DNA of 64,000 nucleotides from Pollutimonas nitritireducens (GTDB lineage Bacteria; Pseudomonadota; Gammaproteobacteria; Burkholderiales; Burkholderiaceae_B): NCBI RefSeq assembly GCF_002849615.1, contig NZ_PDNV01000003.1:186001-250000 (forward strand), read 5' to 3'. Positions 9,656 to 18,554 of the stretch are shown here, piece by piece. The first letter of the stretch is position 1. Each line of letters begins with the position of its first letter. Under the pieces are notes generated by a model. That model saw only the letters and a list, made by a program, of their open reading frames with translations, was not told where the DNA came from and searched no databases. A program made the translations under genes and the position numbers.

Positions 9656-10678
9656 TCAATCCACGCACAGGTAACCCACAGTGCGCCCCTCGGGAAATGC
9701 CTGAGGCCCACTATCGGAAATCAGCACAGGATTTGATCCGGACGGACATCCGCACGTACCAGTGACCGGGTTTGCGGTCGAGCCTCCGGCTCGCGTCAGG
9801 CAGCCATACAATAGATTCACCGAATAACCGCCGCCCCCCGTTCGGCTGGATGAACGCCAAACATTTTCGCGACAAACCAGCAAGCCGCCATTTTTGTCCC
9901 GTGCTATGGCCGTATCCGCCGAACAAGGGCTGTGCAGTTCTTCCTGCGCCCCCAGGTGCACATACTGCGCCACGTGTAGATCGCTCCGTGCATTGATATT
10001 GCCCTCCACAGTGGCCATGCCGCGAAATTGAGGGTCGCGGGAATCGCGTACGCGGAGGAAATCGAGATGAGCCAGTTGTTCGGCTGTGATGGCCAGCGCC
10101 ACCGTACCAGGAGGCAAGGCTGCGCCGGGTCCCGGCGGATTCGGCATCTGGAACGCCGCTCCGCGAAAGAGATGCGGCTGGGATGTGGAGACCGAGCCAC
10201 CCCATCCTTGAGCGGCCATCAGCCATTGCGCCACCATCTGTTCGTTCACCTGCTGGCCTGAGGAAACCCTGAACGGTATGGTGCTGTAAACGATCGCTTC
10301 GAGGCGGCACGAAAGACCAGGACAAGAGCCGTGCCGCATCAATCGAACGGCTGCGCTCCCCGCTGCCGCGACGGTCTCCGGAAAGCCGGGTGTCAATAAC
10401 CCGTCCGCCTTGAGCTCGTTGATTGTCGGAGCCGCCCAGTCGGCATAACCTTTGGCATTGAGCTCACCGGCATCATCCGCCTGGATCAGTGCATCCGCAT
10501 AACGCCCAATGTAGTCATGTACCGATTTTTTAACCGACATCATCCATACCGCACCCGCCTGCGCCTGCGCATCATTGATTTTATTGACCAGTGTATTGGT
10601 GGCCCATACGGCGACAAGCGTCGTCACGATTGCCGCGACGATAAGTTCGAGCATGACAAAACCTTGCTGCATCCGCAT
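9656..10678 (-). CDS. pilV: PilV-type minor pilin / pilus tip protein
   Basis: Type IVb minor pilin expected at the pilus tip, where R64 PilV recognises recipient-cell lipopolysaccharide. The 340 residues begin with a very short leader and a class III cleavage site (MRMQQG^FVMLELIV), then a hydrophobic helix to about residue 30. The middle has the PilV-family pattern C..(x)..IARDKNGGLLVCRENVW (about 250-272). The C-terminal segment after NPVTG, with paired cysteines CGCPSG and a final YLCVD, resembles a shufflon-type variable tail. GAGG precedes the ATG. It is the last gene of the operon, 8 bp after pilS. Family call by motif resemblance only; ligand unknown. Confidence 0.85.
   Translation of the reverse strand: MRMQQGFVMLELIVAAIVTTLVAVWATNTLVNKINDAQAQAGAVWMMSVKKSVHDYIGRYADALIQADDAGELNAKGYADWAAPTINELKADGLLTPGFPETVAAAGSAAVRLMRHGSCPGLSCRLEAIVYSTIPFRVSSGQQVNEQMVAQWLMAAQGWGGSVSTSQPHLFRGAAFQMPNPPGPGAALPPGTVALAITAEQLAHLDFLRVRDSRDPQFRGMATVEGNINARSDLHVAQYVHLGAQEELHSPCSADTAIARDKNGGLLVCRENVWRSSSRTGGGGYSVNLLYGCLTRAGGSTANPVTGTCGCPSGSNPVLISDSGPQAFPEGRTVGYLCVD
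9759..9775 (-). other. Single shufflon-crossover (sfx)-like site in pilV
   Basis: On the minus strand the pilV codons for Ala-Asn-Pro-Val-Thr-Gly read GCAAACCCGGTCACTGG. R64 sfx repeats have the consensus GTGCCAATCCGGTNNNTGG (from memory), and 12 of its 16 fixed positions match here, including the CCGGT core and the TGG end. The site falls at the junction of the constant and tail regions, as in R64. No second copy was found within the flanking few hundred bases. Confidence 0.45.
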
Positions 10679-10686
10679 ATCCGCCT

Positions 10687-11256
10687 CTAGCCGGCGGTGA
10701 ATACAAACGTGTTTACGTCACCCCTGGCGCACTTGGACTCGACGGTCAACGCGCTGTAGTGAATGTTTTGGCTGGCATCTTTCACCACGATAGCCGCGCC
10801 ATTGTCGGGCGCGACCGTTATGACGTCGGACACACGCTGCATGACCGAAGCGATGGAAGGACATGCCGCATTATTGACTTTCGACAAGGTGATCTCGAAG
10901 CTTTCGGTCGAAGCTGAAACCCCTACGCCTACTTCACCATCGGTGCCAAGCCCGTGCAACACCTTTGTGCTTGCGCCCGTCCCGGAGACTGTAAAGACGC
11001 TGGAATCACGCACCAGATTTGCAAAATTCGTGATATCGATACCCTCGTAAGGATCAGATGTCCCGGTTGGAGCGTTTACTTTCGTTTGCAGGATGAAGCG
11101 CGCCAGTTCCTCGCCGACCTTGGGGACTTTATTTTCGATGAGATAGCCGCCTATGGCCGGCACTCCGATGATGGCCAGCAACAATACAATGGCCGAAACA
11201 ATCGAGACTTCGATAAGCGAGAACCCTTGTTGAGCACGTATAGCAGCAACAGACAT
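10687..11256 (-). CDS. pilS: PilS-type major type IVb pilin
   Basis: Major prepilin of 189 residues with an 11-residue basic leader. The prepilin peptidase site is QQG^FSLIEVSIVSAIV, with Glu at +5 and a hydrophobic stalk to about residue 40. The body is Ser/Thr/Gly/Val-rich with two distant cysteines (about 144 and 176) that could form the pilin disulfide loop. AAGGAG stands 5 nt before the ATG. It lies 27 bp after pilR and 8 bp before pilV. No prepilin peptidase (pilU/pilD) gene is in the window, so processing must come from elsewhere. Confidence 0.88.
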   Translation of the reverse strand: MSVAAIRAQQGFSLIEVSIVSAIVLLLAIIGVPAIGGYLIENKVPKVGEELARFILQTKVNAPTGTSDPYEGIDITNFANLVRDSSVFTVSGTGASTKVLHGLGTDGEVGVGVSASTESFEITLSKVNNAACPSIASVMQRVSDVITVAPDNGAAIVVKDASQNIHYSALTVESKCARGDVNTFVFTAG

Positions 11257-11283
11257 GACAGCTCCTTGAAGTTGCGCCCGCCC

Positions 11284-12405
11284 TTATCGGCTGGCGTAGA
11301 AAAGCATCATCGACCGACGCAGTTCGTCGATGACGGCGTAATGCCAAAGACCCAGACCCAGCAGGCAAGCCAGGCTCGCCAGCATCAATGCCCAGCGCAA
11401 GGCCAACGCCTGCCTGGCTACAGTGCCCAGGACCTGGGATCGGAGGCGCTCGCCTCCCAGGATCAATCCGGCCTGAAGTCCACGGGCGGCCACCATGTCG
11501 GCCAGGAACCATAACTGTGATCTATCGAGCAGACCGGTATCGAAGGTATCGGCGCCAGCGATACCCGCGTCGATGCGATTCAGCATGGCGTTGATGTGGC
11601 TGGCCTGCCATCTGGACGCGCCGGTCCTCTGCATGACGAGAGCGGTACGCAATTGCGTCGACTCGCTTCCATCGCGGCCAAGCACGACGGCGAGCAAAGT
11701 CAAAAAGCGCAGCGCCGCAACGTAGCGGTATACGCGCCACAGGGCGAATCGCTCCAGGCGGCGGCGCAACGGCCCACAAGTATTAGGCAACGACCACAGT
11801 ACGAGAAGGCCTCCGCCCACAGTCAGCACTGTGATGAACGGCCAGTTGTCCTGGATGAGGTCCGAGAACCCGAGCAGCGAACGGGTTAGACCGCCATGGT
11901 ATTCGGATGGCACGGTGGAGAAAGTACGCATCAGGCGCGGTACCGTGAACCAGGGAACCGCCAGCACCATGCAAAATGCCAGAAGCAGCGCCATTGCACC
12001 CGACCATAGGGTCGCCGTGAGGGTGGCTTTGGCGCGGGCGGTCAGCTGCAACACCTGCGCCAGCTCTGCCAATGTCCTGACCAACGCGGCGTTCCCAAAC
12101 GATTGCGCCATACGTATCAGACCGAGTTCGTCCTGTGGAAAACAACCCAACCACGTCGCGTAGAGGTCGCCGCCCGTCAATTGGTAGGCATGATTCCACC
12201 GTCGCGACAACCTGCCTCGTACCGAGTTCACGCCATAACGCTTGGCATCCCGCTCGAAGATTTCCCTGAGCGTACGGCGCCCCTGCATGCCTTGCAACAA
12301 TGCGCCAAGGTAATCGTAGTAGTCGGCCCGGACTCTGGCAAAGCGGAAACGGTCCACAGCGTATTGGATGGACTTCAGACAGTGCTCACGGGAATGGTGG
12401 CTCAT
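11284..12405 (-). CDS. pilR: PilR-type inner-membrane platform protein (GspF family)
   Basis: Polytopic inner-membrane platform of the pilus assembly machine, 373 residues. Membrane helices are visible at about 150-172, 200-222 and 340-362, separated by the two cytoplasmic GspF-like helical repeats. The ATG overlaps the pilQ stop as ATGA, indicating translational coupling to the ATPase it works with. The name follows plasmid R64 usage and differs from the regulator PilR of Pseudomonas. Confidence 0.86.
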   Translation of the reverse strand: MSHHSREHCLKSIQYAVDRFRFARVRADYYDYLGALLQGMQGRRTLREIFERDAKRYGVNSVRGRLSRRWNHAYQLTGGDLYATWLGCFPQDELGLIRMAQSFGNAALVRTLAELAQVLQLTARAKATLTATLWSGAMALLLAFCMVLAVPWFTVPRLMRTFSTVPSEYHGGLTRSLLGFSDLIQDNWPFITVLTVGGGLLVLWSLPNTCGPLRRRLERFALWRVYRYVAALRFLTLLAVVLGRDGSESTQLRTALVMQRTGASRWQASHINAMLNRIDAGIAGADTFDTGLLDRSQLWFLADMVAARGLQAGLILGGERLRSQVLGTVARQALALRWALMLASLACLLGLGLWHYAVIDELRRSMMLFYASR

Positions 12406-14201
12406 GGCACTGCCCTGAGTTGCGGCCTGGAAGGCCGAGGCCCCGGATGCAGATCACGAAGCAGCCGTTCAGTTTCGAATGCACGGAAGCGCAATTCGAT
12501 ATCCCGGGGATCTATCAGGCCGTGACTGGCCTTTGCAACAGCACATTCCATGGACGTTCGCATACTAATCGAGTCGTTTTTTGAATGCGGATTCAAGACA
12601 GGTGCACGCTCGAGCGCCGCGTAGGCGCCACGGCGGATGCCTTGCAAAAATTCAGGCCATAGTGCCGGCTCTATCAGTTCAGCGACGACAGTGCGGCCCG
12701 TGTAGCCGTTCAACTCGGGAACATGCGGTTTAATGCAGGCCGGACAGCCCTGGGAATTGCGTATGCGAAAGGACATAGTCGGCAAGCCGTACAGCTCTTC
12801 AATGAGACAGAGCCAACAACGCCATTGCGCAGCAGTGCGATGTGAGGCTTCATGATCGACCACGCCCGCGGCAAGCGCCTGTGCAGGCAGAGAACAATGT
12901 GGACACAGCGTCGGCAAGAGTGCCTGGCAGACCAGGAGCTTGAGCATCCCGGGCGCAGCAAGAAAATCGCGCGACACACCAATGAAGTCAGAGGCCAGGC
13001 GTTCCGGCACTTGCGTTGCGCACGGTGCGTGCACCGTCGTGTAGACGTTGACACCCGAACCGGCCAGATCCATGAATGCCCTTGCGGTTTCCTGATCGCG
13101 AATCTCGCCCAATAACACGTCACTCATAGCTGATCGCTTCAGCGCCCTGAGCTTGGCCGCATAGTCTTGATGGGCCGTCTTGTCCAGGTTTCTGGCCACC
13201 GTGTTCTGTATGGCATCGGGAATCAGGTATTCCACGGGATCTTCGATGGTGATTACTTTGCGGTGCGAAGGAAGGGCCGCGATCAGGGAAGCCAGGGTGG
13301 TGGACTTTCCTGAGCCCACCGTACCGGCAAACACGATTGCGCCGCCTTCCGACACCATTACGCGCTTGATCTGCGCGATCTGGTCGGGCAGGTAGCCCAG
13401 TTGTTCAAGCGTTGGCAACTGCGCACATCCTTCCCGTTTCAGCAGGCGCAAGCATACGCTGGGTCCGCGCTCGGAAGACAACGAAGCCCAGCGCAGCATG
13501 ATGTCGCGTCCTTCCACCTGGCGAATGAGGCTTCCCTGTTGCTCTATCGTTGGATCGAACACGGCGCCATTTCCACCGCCAATGTCCATCCATGCGACCG
13601 ACAGCATATCCACCAGCAGACCGGTCGGCATGCGGCGAAAGCGCTCGGGCGAGACATAGCGTCCCGATATGGTGTACTTGACTTCGGATTCCGGCTCGCG
13701 CAAGCATACGTTCACGTGCAAGTCGCTGGCGCCGTTGCGTACACCCCATTCGACGAGATCGTGAAATGCATCGGCCAAGGCTGTCTTGGATTGTGCCAAG
13801 TGGACGAGGGGCTGACTGGCAAGCGTTTGTGCCGTTATCTGCTTGCGCGCGATAGCCAGAAGCAAGGGCGCCGCCAGAACGTAACGCGACGGACTGGCCA
13901 GCACCTGACCTGACTTGACGATCAAATGAGCAAGCTCATCGGCCTGATCGCTGCCAACATGTTCAGCGAGCGCGAACACGGCGACGGTCTGGTCGCTCAA
14001 TAAAACAGGGCATAGACGTGCGGCGAGTGCGTCGACATTGAACTGACTGCTCAGCGAGCGTACGAAGCCCGGCTTCATGTCGGCGAGTTCACCGGGACTG
14101 GATACGACGACCGCCTGGGCAGCGTCGAATCGCGCGGGAATCGATGTTGAGGCAGGCGACACGCCGAGCGAATGGCGTCGCCATGAAGAAAACGCAACCA
14201 T
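12402..14201 (-). CDS. pilQ: PilQ-type pilus assembly ATPase (GspE/PilB family)
   Basis: Cytoplasmic hexameric ATPase that powers pilin polymerisation. The 599 residues carry Walker A GTVGSGKSTT near 295, an Asp box ITIEDPVEY, Walker B in DVLLGEIRDQETA, and a His box TTVHA. Two CxxC pairs (LCPHC near 434, GCPAC near 485) form the zinc-binding insert of this family. The ATG at 14201 has GGAGG 8 nt upstream and lies 5 nt beyond the pilP stop; longer forms lack this. It overlaps pilR by 4 bp. Only one ATPase is present; there is no PilT-like retraction ATPase in the locus. Confidence 0.92.
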   Translation of the reverse strand: MVAFSSWRRHSLGVSPASTSIPARFDAAQAVVVSSPGELADMKPGFVRSLSSQFNVDALAARLCPVLLSDQTVAVFALAEHVGSDQADELAHLIVKSGQVLASPSRYVLAAPLLLAIARKQITAQTLASQPLVHLAQSKTALADAFHDLVEWGVRNGASDLHVNVCLREPESEVKYTISGRYVSPERFRRMPTGLLVDMLSVAWMDIGGGNGAVFDPTIEQQGSLIRQVEGRDIMLRWASLSSERGPSVCLRLLKREGCAQLPTLEQLGYLPDQIAQIKRVMVSEGGAIVFAGTVGSGKSTTLASLIAALPSHRKVITIEDPVEYLIPDAIQNTVARNLDKTAHQDYAAKLRALKRSAMSDVLLGEIRDQETARAFMDLAGSGVNVYTTVHAPCATQVPERLASDFIGVSRDFLAAPGMLKLLVCQALLPTLCPHCSLPAQALAAGVVDHEASHRTAAQWRCWLCLIEELYGLPTMSFRIRNSQGCPACIKPHVPELNGYTGRTVVAELIEPALWPEFLQGIRRGAYAALERAPVLNPHSKNDSISMRTSMECAVAKASHGLIDPRDIELRFRAFETERLLRDLHPGPRPSRPQLRAVP

Positions 14202-14206
14202 CCCAT

Positions 14207-14728
14207 TTACCTCCATGCAGGAGACAGGCACAAGGTGTGGGCTTCTTCCTTGCGTTCGAGTTGGACACACGAACCTGAAATTCCGCGCAACTTATATGAC
14301 GACGCGCTGGCCTTCATTCCGACCGGCAAAGCATGCCCACGCATGTATACGTACGCCTGGGCGCCAATTTCGACTTCCGCGAGCAGCTTTTTCCCGACGC
14401 CGTATATCCCCACGAGTTTCAATGAGCCGCTACGCGAGACCGGACTTTCCTCTTCTGCTCCTTGCGACTTCTTGTCCAGGTTGCGCAACGATTTCCTGGC
14501 GCGTCCAAGCGCCAGGTCGGTCTCGATGCGCATCAACTCGCGCACGGACATCTGGTCGGCAGCCGGTCCGTCCAGGGACGCCCAGGCAGGTCGTGGCGCC
14601 ATGGCGCACAAACCCAGGAACATTCCCAGCACCGTTGCCTCAATAGAGGATTTCGCCCTGGTCGACACGGTGATCGGCCGGTACGATGGCCGGGCGGAAC
14701 TCATGCGCGACAGACGTTTCGGTTTCAT
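14207..14728 (-). CDS. pilP: PilP-type pilus biogenesis protein
   Basis: 173-residue periplasmic pilus assembly protein. It has a long basic N-region followed by a hydrophobic segment and a likely signal peptidase site (APRPAWA^S near residue 51). The mature part has a coiled stretch and then the beta-rich PilP domain (LKLVGIYGVGKKLLAEVEI) with two cysteines near the end. AAGGAG lies 6 nt before the ATG at 14728, which supports this start although it places the first 30 codons inside pilO. A shorter form from Met36 would lack a basic N-region. Confidence 0.82.
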   Translation of the reverse strand: MKPKRLSRMSSARPSYRPITVSTRAKSSIEATVLGMFLGLCAMAPRPAWASLDGPAADQMSVRELMRIETDLALGRARKSLRNLDKKSQGAEEESPVSRSGSLKLVGIYGVGKKLLAEVEIGAQAYVYMRGHALPVGMKASASSYKLRGISGSCVQLERKEEAHTLCLSPAWR

Positions 14729-16016
14729 AGAGCACTCCTTGGAGAGACAGGCTCAAGCCACTATTCGTCAAGCCTGGTTTATCAACATCGCGAACGACCA
14801 GCAGTGCCTTGTTCCATTCAATGGATGCGGCGTACGGCAGCATCAGGCTGGCAGATCGCAAGGGACCGCTAAAGCGCAACGACCGGGACTGATACGTCGT
14901 CAGTCCGGGCGGCTTTGGATGCATCTGTCCTTTTTCGTCGCTGGGCACGGAAAGCGGGAGCGGTGAGGGTTGGCCTATCTGCATCTGATTGAACGCCATC
15001 CGGATCGATTGGAGCGAGCTGAACAGTTCGCGCTCGTTATGCGAGGAGGTTTTCAGGTGGGCGACGCTCACCGGCACCCCAAAAGAGCCGGCCTCCCAGG
15101 TGGGCCGCGCCTGCTCGATGGAGATGAACTCGACCCGCCAGTGTGCCGGCGCGCCTGCCAGGAATTCGCTGTTGCTCGCCTGAGCAGTGCTTCTGTCATA
15201 GCGAGCGTGACATCGCCACTTATGCAATTGCCGGGTGCACTCGGCCTCCTTCAGTGCCCACCCGCCTACACGGACCTGTAGTAGATGGAGGGTATCAAGC
15301 AAACTGCGAGTGCCCGCCAAGCCATGAACAATCCGGCCTTGTATCGCTTTATCGACTGCGGCTTTCCAGGCCAGTCCTGGATCATCGGGCTGTCGTTGCG
15401 CGGGGGCCCGAACATTCGGGCGAAGGCCATGAAGAGCGCGCGGCACAAGCAACACAAGAACCAGTGCCAGCAAGAAAAACTGCACGGGCCAAGGCAAGAT
15501 CGGCGTCCAGCGTCGCAATGCGCGCAAACGGCTATGATGGGAACTTGCCGCCTCAATGGCACCCAGGCCGGGTGATACTGGGGCCTGGGGATCGCCGAGC
15601 ACCACCAGTTGAGGATATGACTGGCACAGTTCGGAAAGCACGAGTCGGGCGTCGGCACTTGACCCAAACAGGCGATCTGTACGGGCGATCACTGCCCCTT
15701 CATGCACCGCGACAAGCCAGAACCCGGCCTGTCCGAGATCCAGCAGCAGTGCTATGGTTCCCGCGGAGAAGAGCTGGGCAACGTTCTGCGCCGCGGAATA
15801 CAGACCAACCTTACGTTGGGTCCTGCCGCCCTTCAGCCTGGCGATACCCACGGAGGCGGCCGAATCGCCTGCCAGCACCATGTGGGTGGCGCGGTGATGT
15901 CTCGCCAGGCGCGAACCGACTCGCTCCACTTTGCCGCCCAGCAATGGCAACCACTGTAGACCGAACACCAACGTGGCCGACGGCAAAGGCATGATAACGA
16001 GTTCGTCATTGGCCAT
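14640..16016 (-). CDS. pilO: PilO-type pilin accessory protein
   Basis: 458-residue bitopic protein of the type IVb assembly platform. One strong membrane helix lies at about 190-213 (FFLLALVLVLLVPRALHGL), with an actin-fold-like cytoplasmic half before it and a periplasmic half after. I start it at ATG 16016 (MANDELVIMPLPS), 5 bp after the pilN stop, with AAGAAGG 11 nt upstream; a TTG three codons earlier is possible. Its 3' end overlaps pilP by 89 bp. Named by position and resemblance to the R64 PilO family. Confidence 0.82.
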   Translation of the reverse strand: MANDELVIMPLPSATLVFGLQWLPLLGGKVERVGSRLARHHRATHMVLAGDSAASVGIARLKGGRTQRKVGLYSAAQNVAQLFSAGTIALLLDLGQAGFWLVAVHEGAVIARTDRLFGSSADARLVLSELCQSYPQLVVLGDPQAPVSPGLGAIEAASSHHSRLRALRRWTPILPWPVQFFLLALVLVLLVPRALHGLRPNVRAPAQRQPDDPGLAWKAAVDKAIQGRIVHGLAGTRSLLDTLHLLQVRVGGWALKEAECTRQLHKWRCHARYDRSTAQASNSEFLAGAPAHWRVEFISIEQARPTWEAGSFGVPVSVAHLKTSSHNERELFSSLQSIRMAFNQMQIGQPSPLPLSVPSDEKGQMHPKPPGLTTYQSRSLRFSGPLRSASLMLPYAASIEWNKALLVVRDVDKPGLTNSGLSLSLQGVLYETETSVAHEFRPAIVPADHRVDQGEILY

Positions 16017-16021
16017 GCCGT

Positions 16022-17608
16022 TCAATACCCTTCTTCGACCTGTGCCGTAACGACCATGACTGTGGTCAGGTTCTGAGATGATGCACGGTCGCTTCCTCCC
16101 AGCGCAATAGGAACGCCAGGATTCAATCGTCGCCCTTCGGTTTCTTCCTGGCTGCGATCAAAACCGGAAATAACCAAAGGCTGGCCGGGTTGCAGCGCGA
16201 CCTGCTGCACGGTACCGTTTCCATCTATGGTGATCTGCTGCAATTGCAGGGGGTTGTCTTTGTCGCCAAAGGTGACGGTCTTTAGCGGTTGCGCCACGGT
16301 GTTGTCGTAGGCGACAGACAGCAGGATCTGTCCATCATCCTGGGCATCCGGCACCAGTGTAATCAGGGAGCCCACTGTCTCTTCCCGCTGGCTCACCGAA
16401 ACAGACGGCAAGGCCATGCCCGCACTGGTTGAAAGTGCTGTCGTCTGGACTTTATCAATATATGAGAAGGTCGTTCTTACGGCGTGGGTGACGGGGCGCC
16501 GGTTCAGCGTGAGCACCGGCATGCGGCTGCGCCGCAATACCCGCCCGACCTGGCTCAATGCCTTGATGATGGCATCCGATCCCTGGAAGGATCCTTCATT
16601 CATGCCGAGACTCATGCTGGCGGCTTCGACAAGGCCGGATCCCGGTACCGCCAGAGAGGCTGCGACTTTCGCGCTGGAAAATACCAGATTCCAGTCCAGA
16701 CCGGCCTCGGCGTTGTCATTAACGGCGACAGTAAGCTCTTCGAATACGAGGCGCACCCGACGGGTCAAGGCCCGATTCTCGTCGTCGAGGTAGCGTCCGA
16801 TACGTTGCAAGACGGCAGGGGTATCGGTAACGACAATTGAAGAACTGCCACCCGACTCTGCCACCAACACGCCTGCGTGCGAAAGAAAAGGTTCGATGCG
16901 CGAGCGCACGACGCCAAGCAGATCCTGGGTACTGCTGCTCAGGACAGTTTTAGATGTGCTGACAAAACCTTCGGTTTTTGTACCGGCGCCCAAACCGAGG
17001 GACGCTTCAGCACTGGCGTTCAGCGTCAAGGCACGCACATTGAAGACCCGCGTCTCAGTGCGATAGAACTCAATGCGGTCATTTCGGTATTGCCACATGA
17101 CGCCCAGACGTGCGCTGATGCGATCCAGTATCCGGGCCAGCGGCTCGGGTCCTCCGGATAAGGTGACAATACTGGGAGCCGCTATCGCGTTGCCCTTGGC
17201 GATTACGCCAAGACGGGGCGCGAAATGTTCCAGCGGCAGCAACGCGTCGGGTGCAACAAATACCGGAATATCAGTTGCCGAGGCGATGCGCTGAGCCAAT
17301 CGGGATAAATCCATGGCTCCGTCTGCGAACATTAACGTGGTGTTGACATTGGCCCGCAATGCAGGTGGCAGGGTTATTTCCCGCGCAAGTGGACGGGCCC
17401 GGCCAACCAGCCACGGCTTGTCTACCACCTGGGCTGCCCGCCTCTCTTCCTTGCTGCCAACCGAACGGGCGAAGCCTTCGTGCTGGGCCTGGGCGCTGGA
17501 ACGCGCCTGGCTTATCACGGCCACCATATCTTGCATTCGTTCACCGACCGCACAAGCTGACAGCAGAATGCATGACAAGGTCGCAGGCAGGCATCGCATC
17601 AAGGCCAT
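16022..17608 (-). CDS. pilN: PilN-type outer-membrane secretin lipoprotein
   Basis: Outer-membrane secretin through which the pilus passes, 528 residues. The N-terminus from ATG 17608 is a lipoprotein signal (MALMRCLPATLSCILLSAC) with the lipobox cysteine near residue 19. Then come an STN/N0-like domain (about 100-190), a short N1-like region and the C-terminal secretin beta-domain (about 340-520) with VSQREETVGSLITLVP. The ATG overlaps the pilL stop as TAATG. A longer N-terminal form would read into pilL and lose the signal peptide. Name follows R64/BfpB-type systems. Confidence 0.9.
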   Translation of the reverse strand: MALMRCLPATLSCILLSACAVGERMQDMVAVISQARSSAQAQHEGFARSVGSKEERRAAQVVDKPWLVGRARPLAREITLPPALRANVNTTLMFADGAMDLSRLAQRIASATDIPVFVAPDALLPLEHFAPRLGVIAKGNAIAAPSIVTLSGGPEPLARILDRISARLGVMWQYRNDRIEFYRTETRVFNVRALTLNASAEASLGLGAGTKTEGFVSTSKTVLSSSTQDLLGVVRSRIEPFLSHAGVLVAESGGSSSIVVTDTPAVLQRIGRYLDDENRALTRRVRLVFEELTVAVNDNAEAGLDWNLVFSSAKVAASLAVPGSGLVEAASMSLGMNEGSFQGSDAIIKALSQVGRVLRRSRMPVLTLNRRPVTHAVRTTFSYIDKVQTTALSTSAGMALPSVSVSQREETVGSLITLVPDAQDDGQILLSVAYDNTVAQPLKTVTFGDKDNPLQLQQITIDGNGTVQQVALQPGQPLVISGFDRSQEETEGRRLNPGVPIALGGSDRASSQNLTTVMVVTAQVEEGY

Positions 17609-18546
17609 TACGAAGCCCCCGCGCCAGCAACCGTGCGATCGCACTGCTGGGCATATGGGACGATACGCAGCACCCGGTTGGAATAGAAACATGGCCGCAA
17701 AGGCCGGTCCGCCAGTTCAGTGCTTGCCACAAGATCCTGCACCGCAGGCTTGAAACCTGGTTCGAACGTCGCAGATGCCACAATGGGGATATCGGCATCA
17801 ACGGCCCAATGCTCGGACTCGAAGGTCCATCCGACGGATTGCGCCCAGCGTGTCAATGCCAAGCGCAAATTCAGGTCTTTGGGACTCACGGTATAACGTT
17901 GCGGCGACTCGTCTGGCATGCCGGATGCCGGCAAGGCTATGGAATTTGCACTGTCCCTGGACGCAAGGGCAGGATTCAGTGGTAGCTGGACAGGTGGCTG
18001 TGCCGCTGTCTGCAGATCTGGCTGCACGGTCGCCGGAGCGACTTCAGGATCGGCGGTCGCAGTGGCCATGGTAGTGGCCGCTGGCACGATCGCAGGTGCA
18101 GCTGGAGACGCATCGACAGGAATCATGGTCGGCGTGACGGATGTAACGGTTGATGCAGAGACCGGGACGTCAGAGGAAACGGGCAGCTGTTCGACCCAAC
18201 TTTGCAGTCGTCCGCCGCGCAAGACCAACTTGGGCCAGACACCATCCAATACTACGTAGGCACCTTCCCGCTTGTAATGCAAGGCTCGATCGCCTGCGGT
18301 GGTATGTTCAAATACTGCCGGCAGGGGCCGCTGTGGCGGAAACTGAAGCCATGTCTGTCGTCCGTTGTCGAAAACCTGAATTGGCGCGACTGCCCTGTCG
18401 CCCGACAGACGCCATGCGAAGCTGTAGTGTGAGACCGGGCCGGCAGTTGGCTGATTCTGGAAAGGATAGACCAAGGCCCAATCGGGCAGGCCCGAGCACG
18501 CCGACAAGAATCCAGACAGTATCGAAGCAATAAGCATTCTGGCCAT
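17608..18546 (-). CDS. pilL: PilL-like lipoprotein with TcpQ-type C-terminal domain
   Basis: First gene of the pilus operon, 312 residues. The ATG at 18546 gives a lipoprotein signal peptide, MARMLIASILSGFLSAC, with the acylated cysteine near 17. Residues about 30-125 resemble the beta-rich N-terminal region of VirB9/TrbG/CagX proteins (DNGRQTWLQFPPQ ... AYVVLDGV). A Pro/Ala/Thr/Val-rich linker follows (about 125-215), then a TcpQ-like domain (about 220-300) of the kind that partners the secretin. A TTG four codons upstream is less likely. It is probably a secretin pilotin or outer-membrane companion. Domain calls are by eye and moderately sure. Confidence 0.78.
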   Translation of the reverse strand: MARMLIASILSGFLSACSGLPDWALVYPFQNQPTAGPVSHYSFAWRLSGDRAVAPIQVFDNGRQTWLQFPPQRPLPAVFEHTTAGDRALHYKREGAYVVLDGVWPKLVLRGGRLQSWVEQLPVSSDVPVSASTVTSVTPTMIPVDASPAAPAIVPAATTMATATADPEVAPATVQPDLQTAAQPPVQLPLNPALASRDSANSIALPASGMPDESPQRYTVSPKDLNLRLALTRWAQSVGWTFESEHWAVDADIPIVASATFEPGFKPAVQDLVASTELADRPLRPCFYSNRVLRIVPYAQQCDRTVAGAGAS

Positions 18547-18554
18547 ATTCAGAT

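Noticed and set aside
11284-12405. pilR as the two-component regulator PilR
   Set aside because: The protein is a membrane GspF-type platform; the shared name is a nomenclature clash between R64 and Pseudomonas systems.
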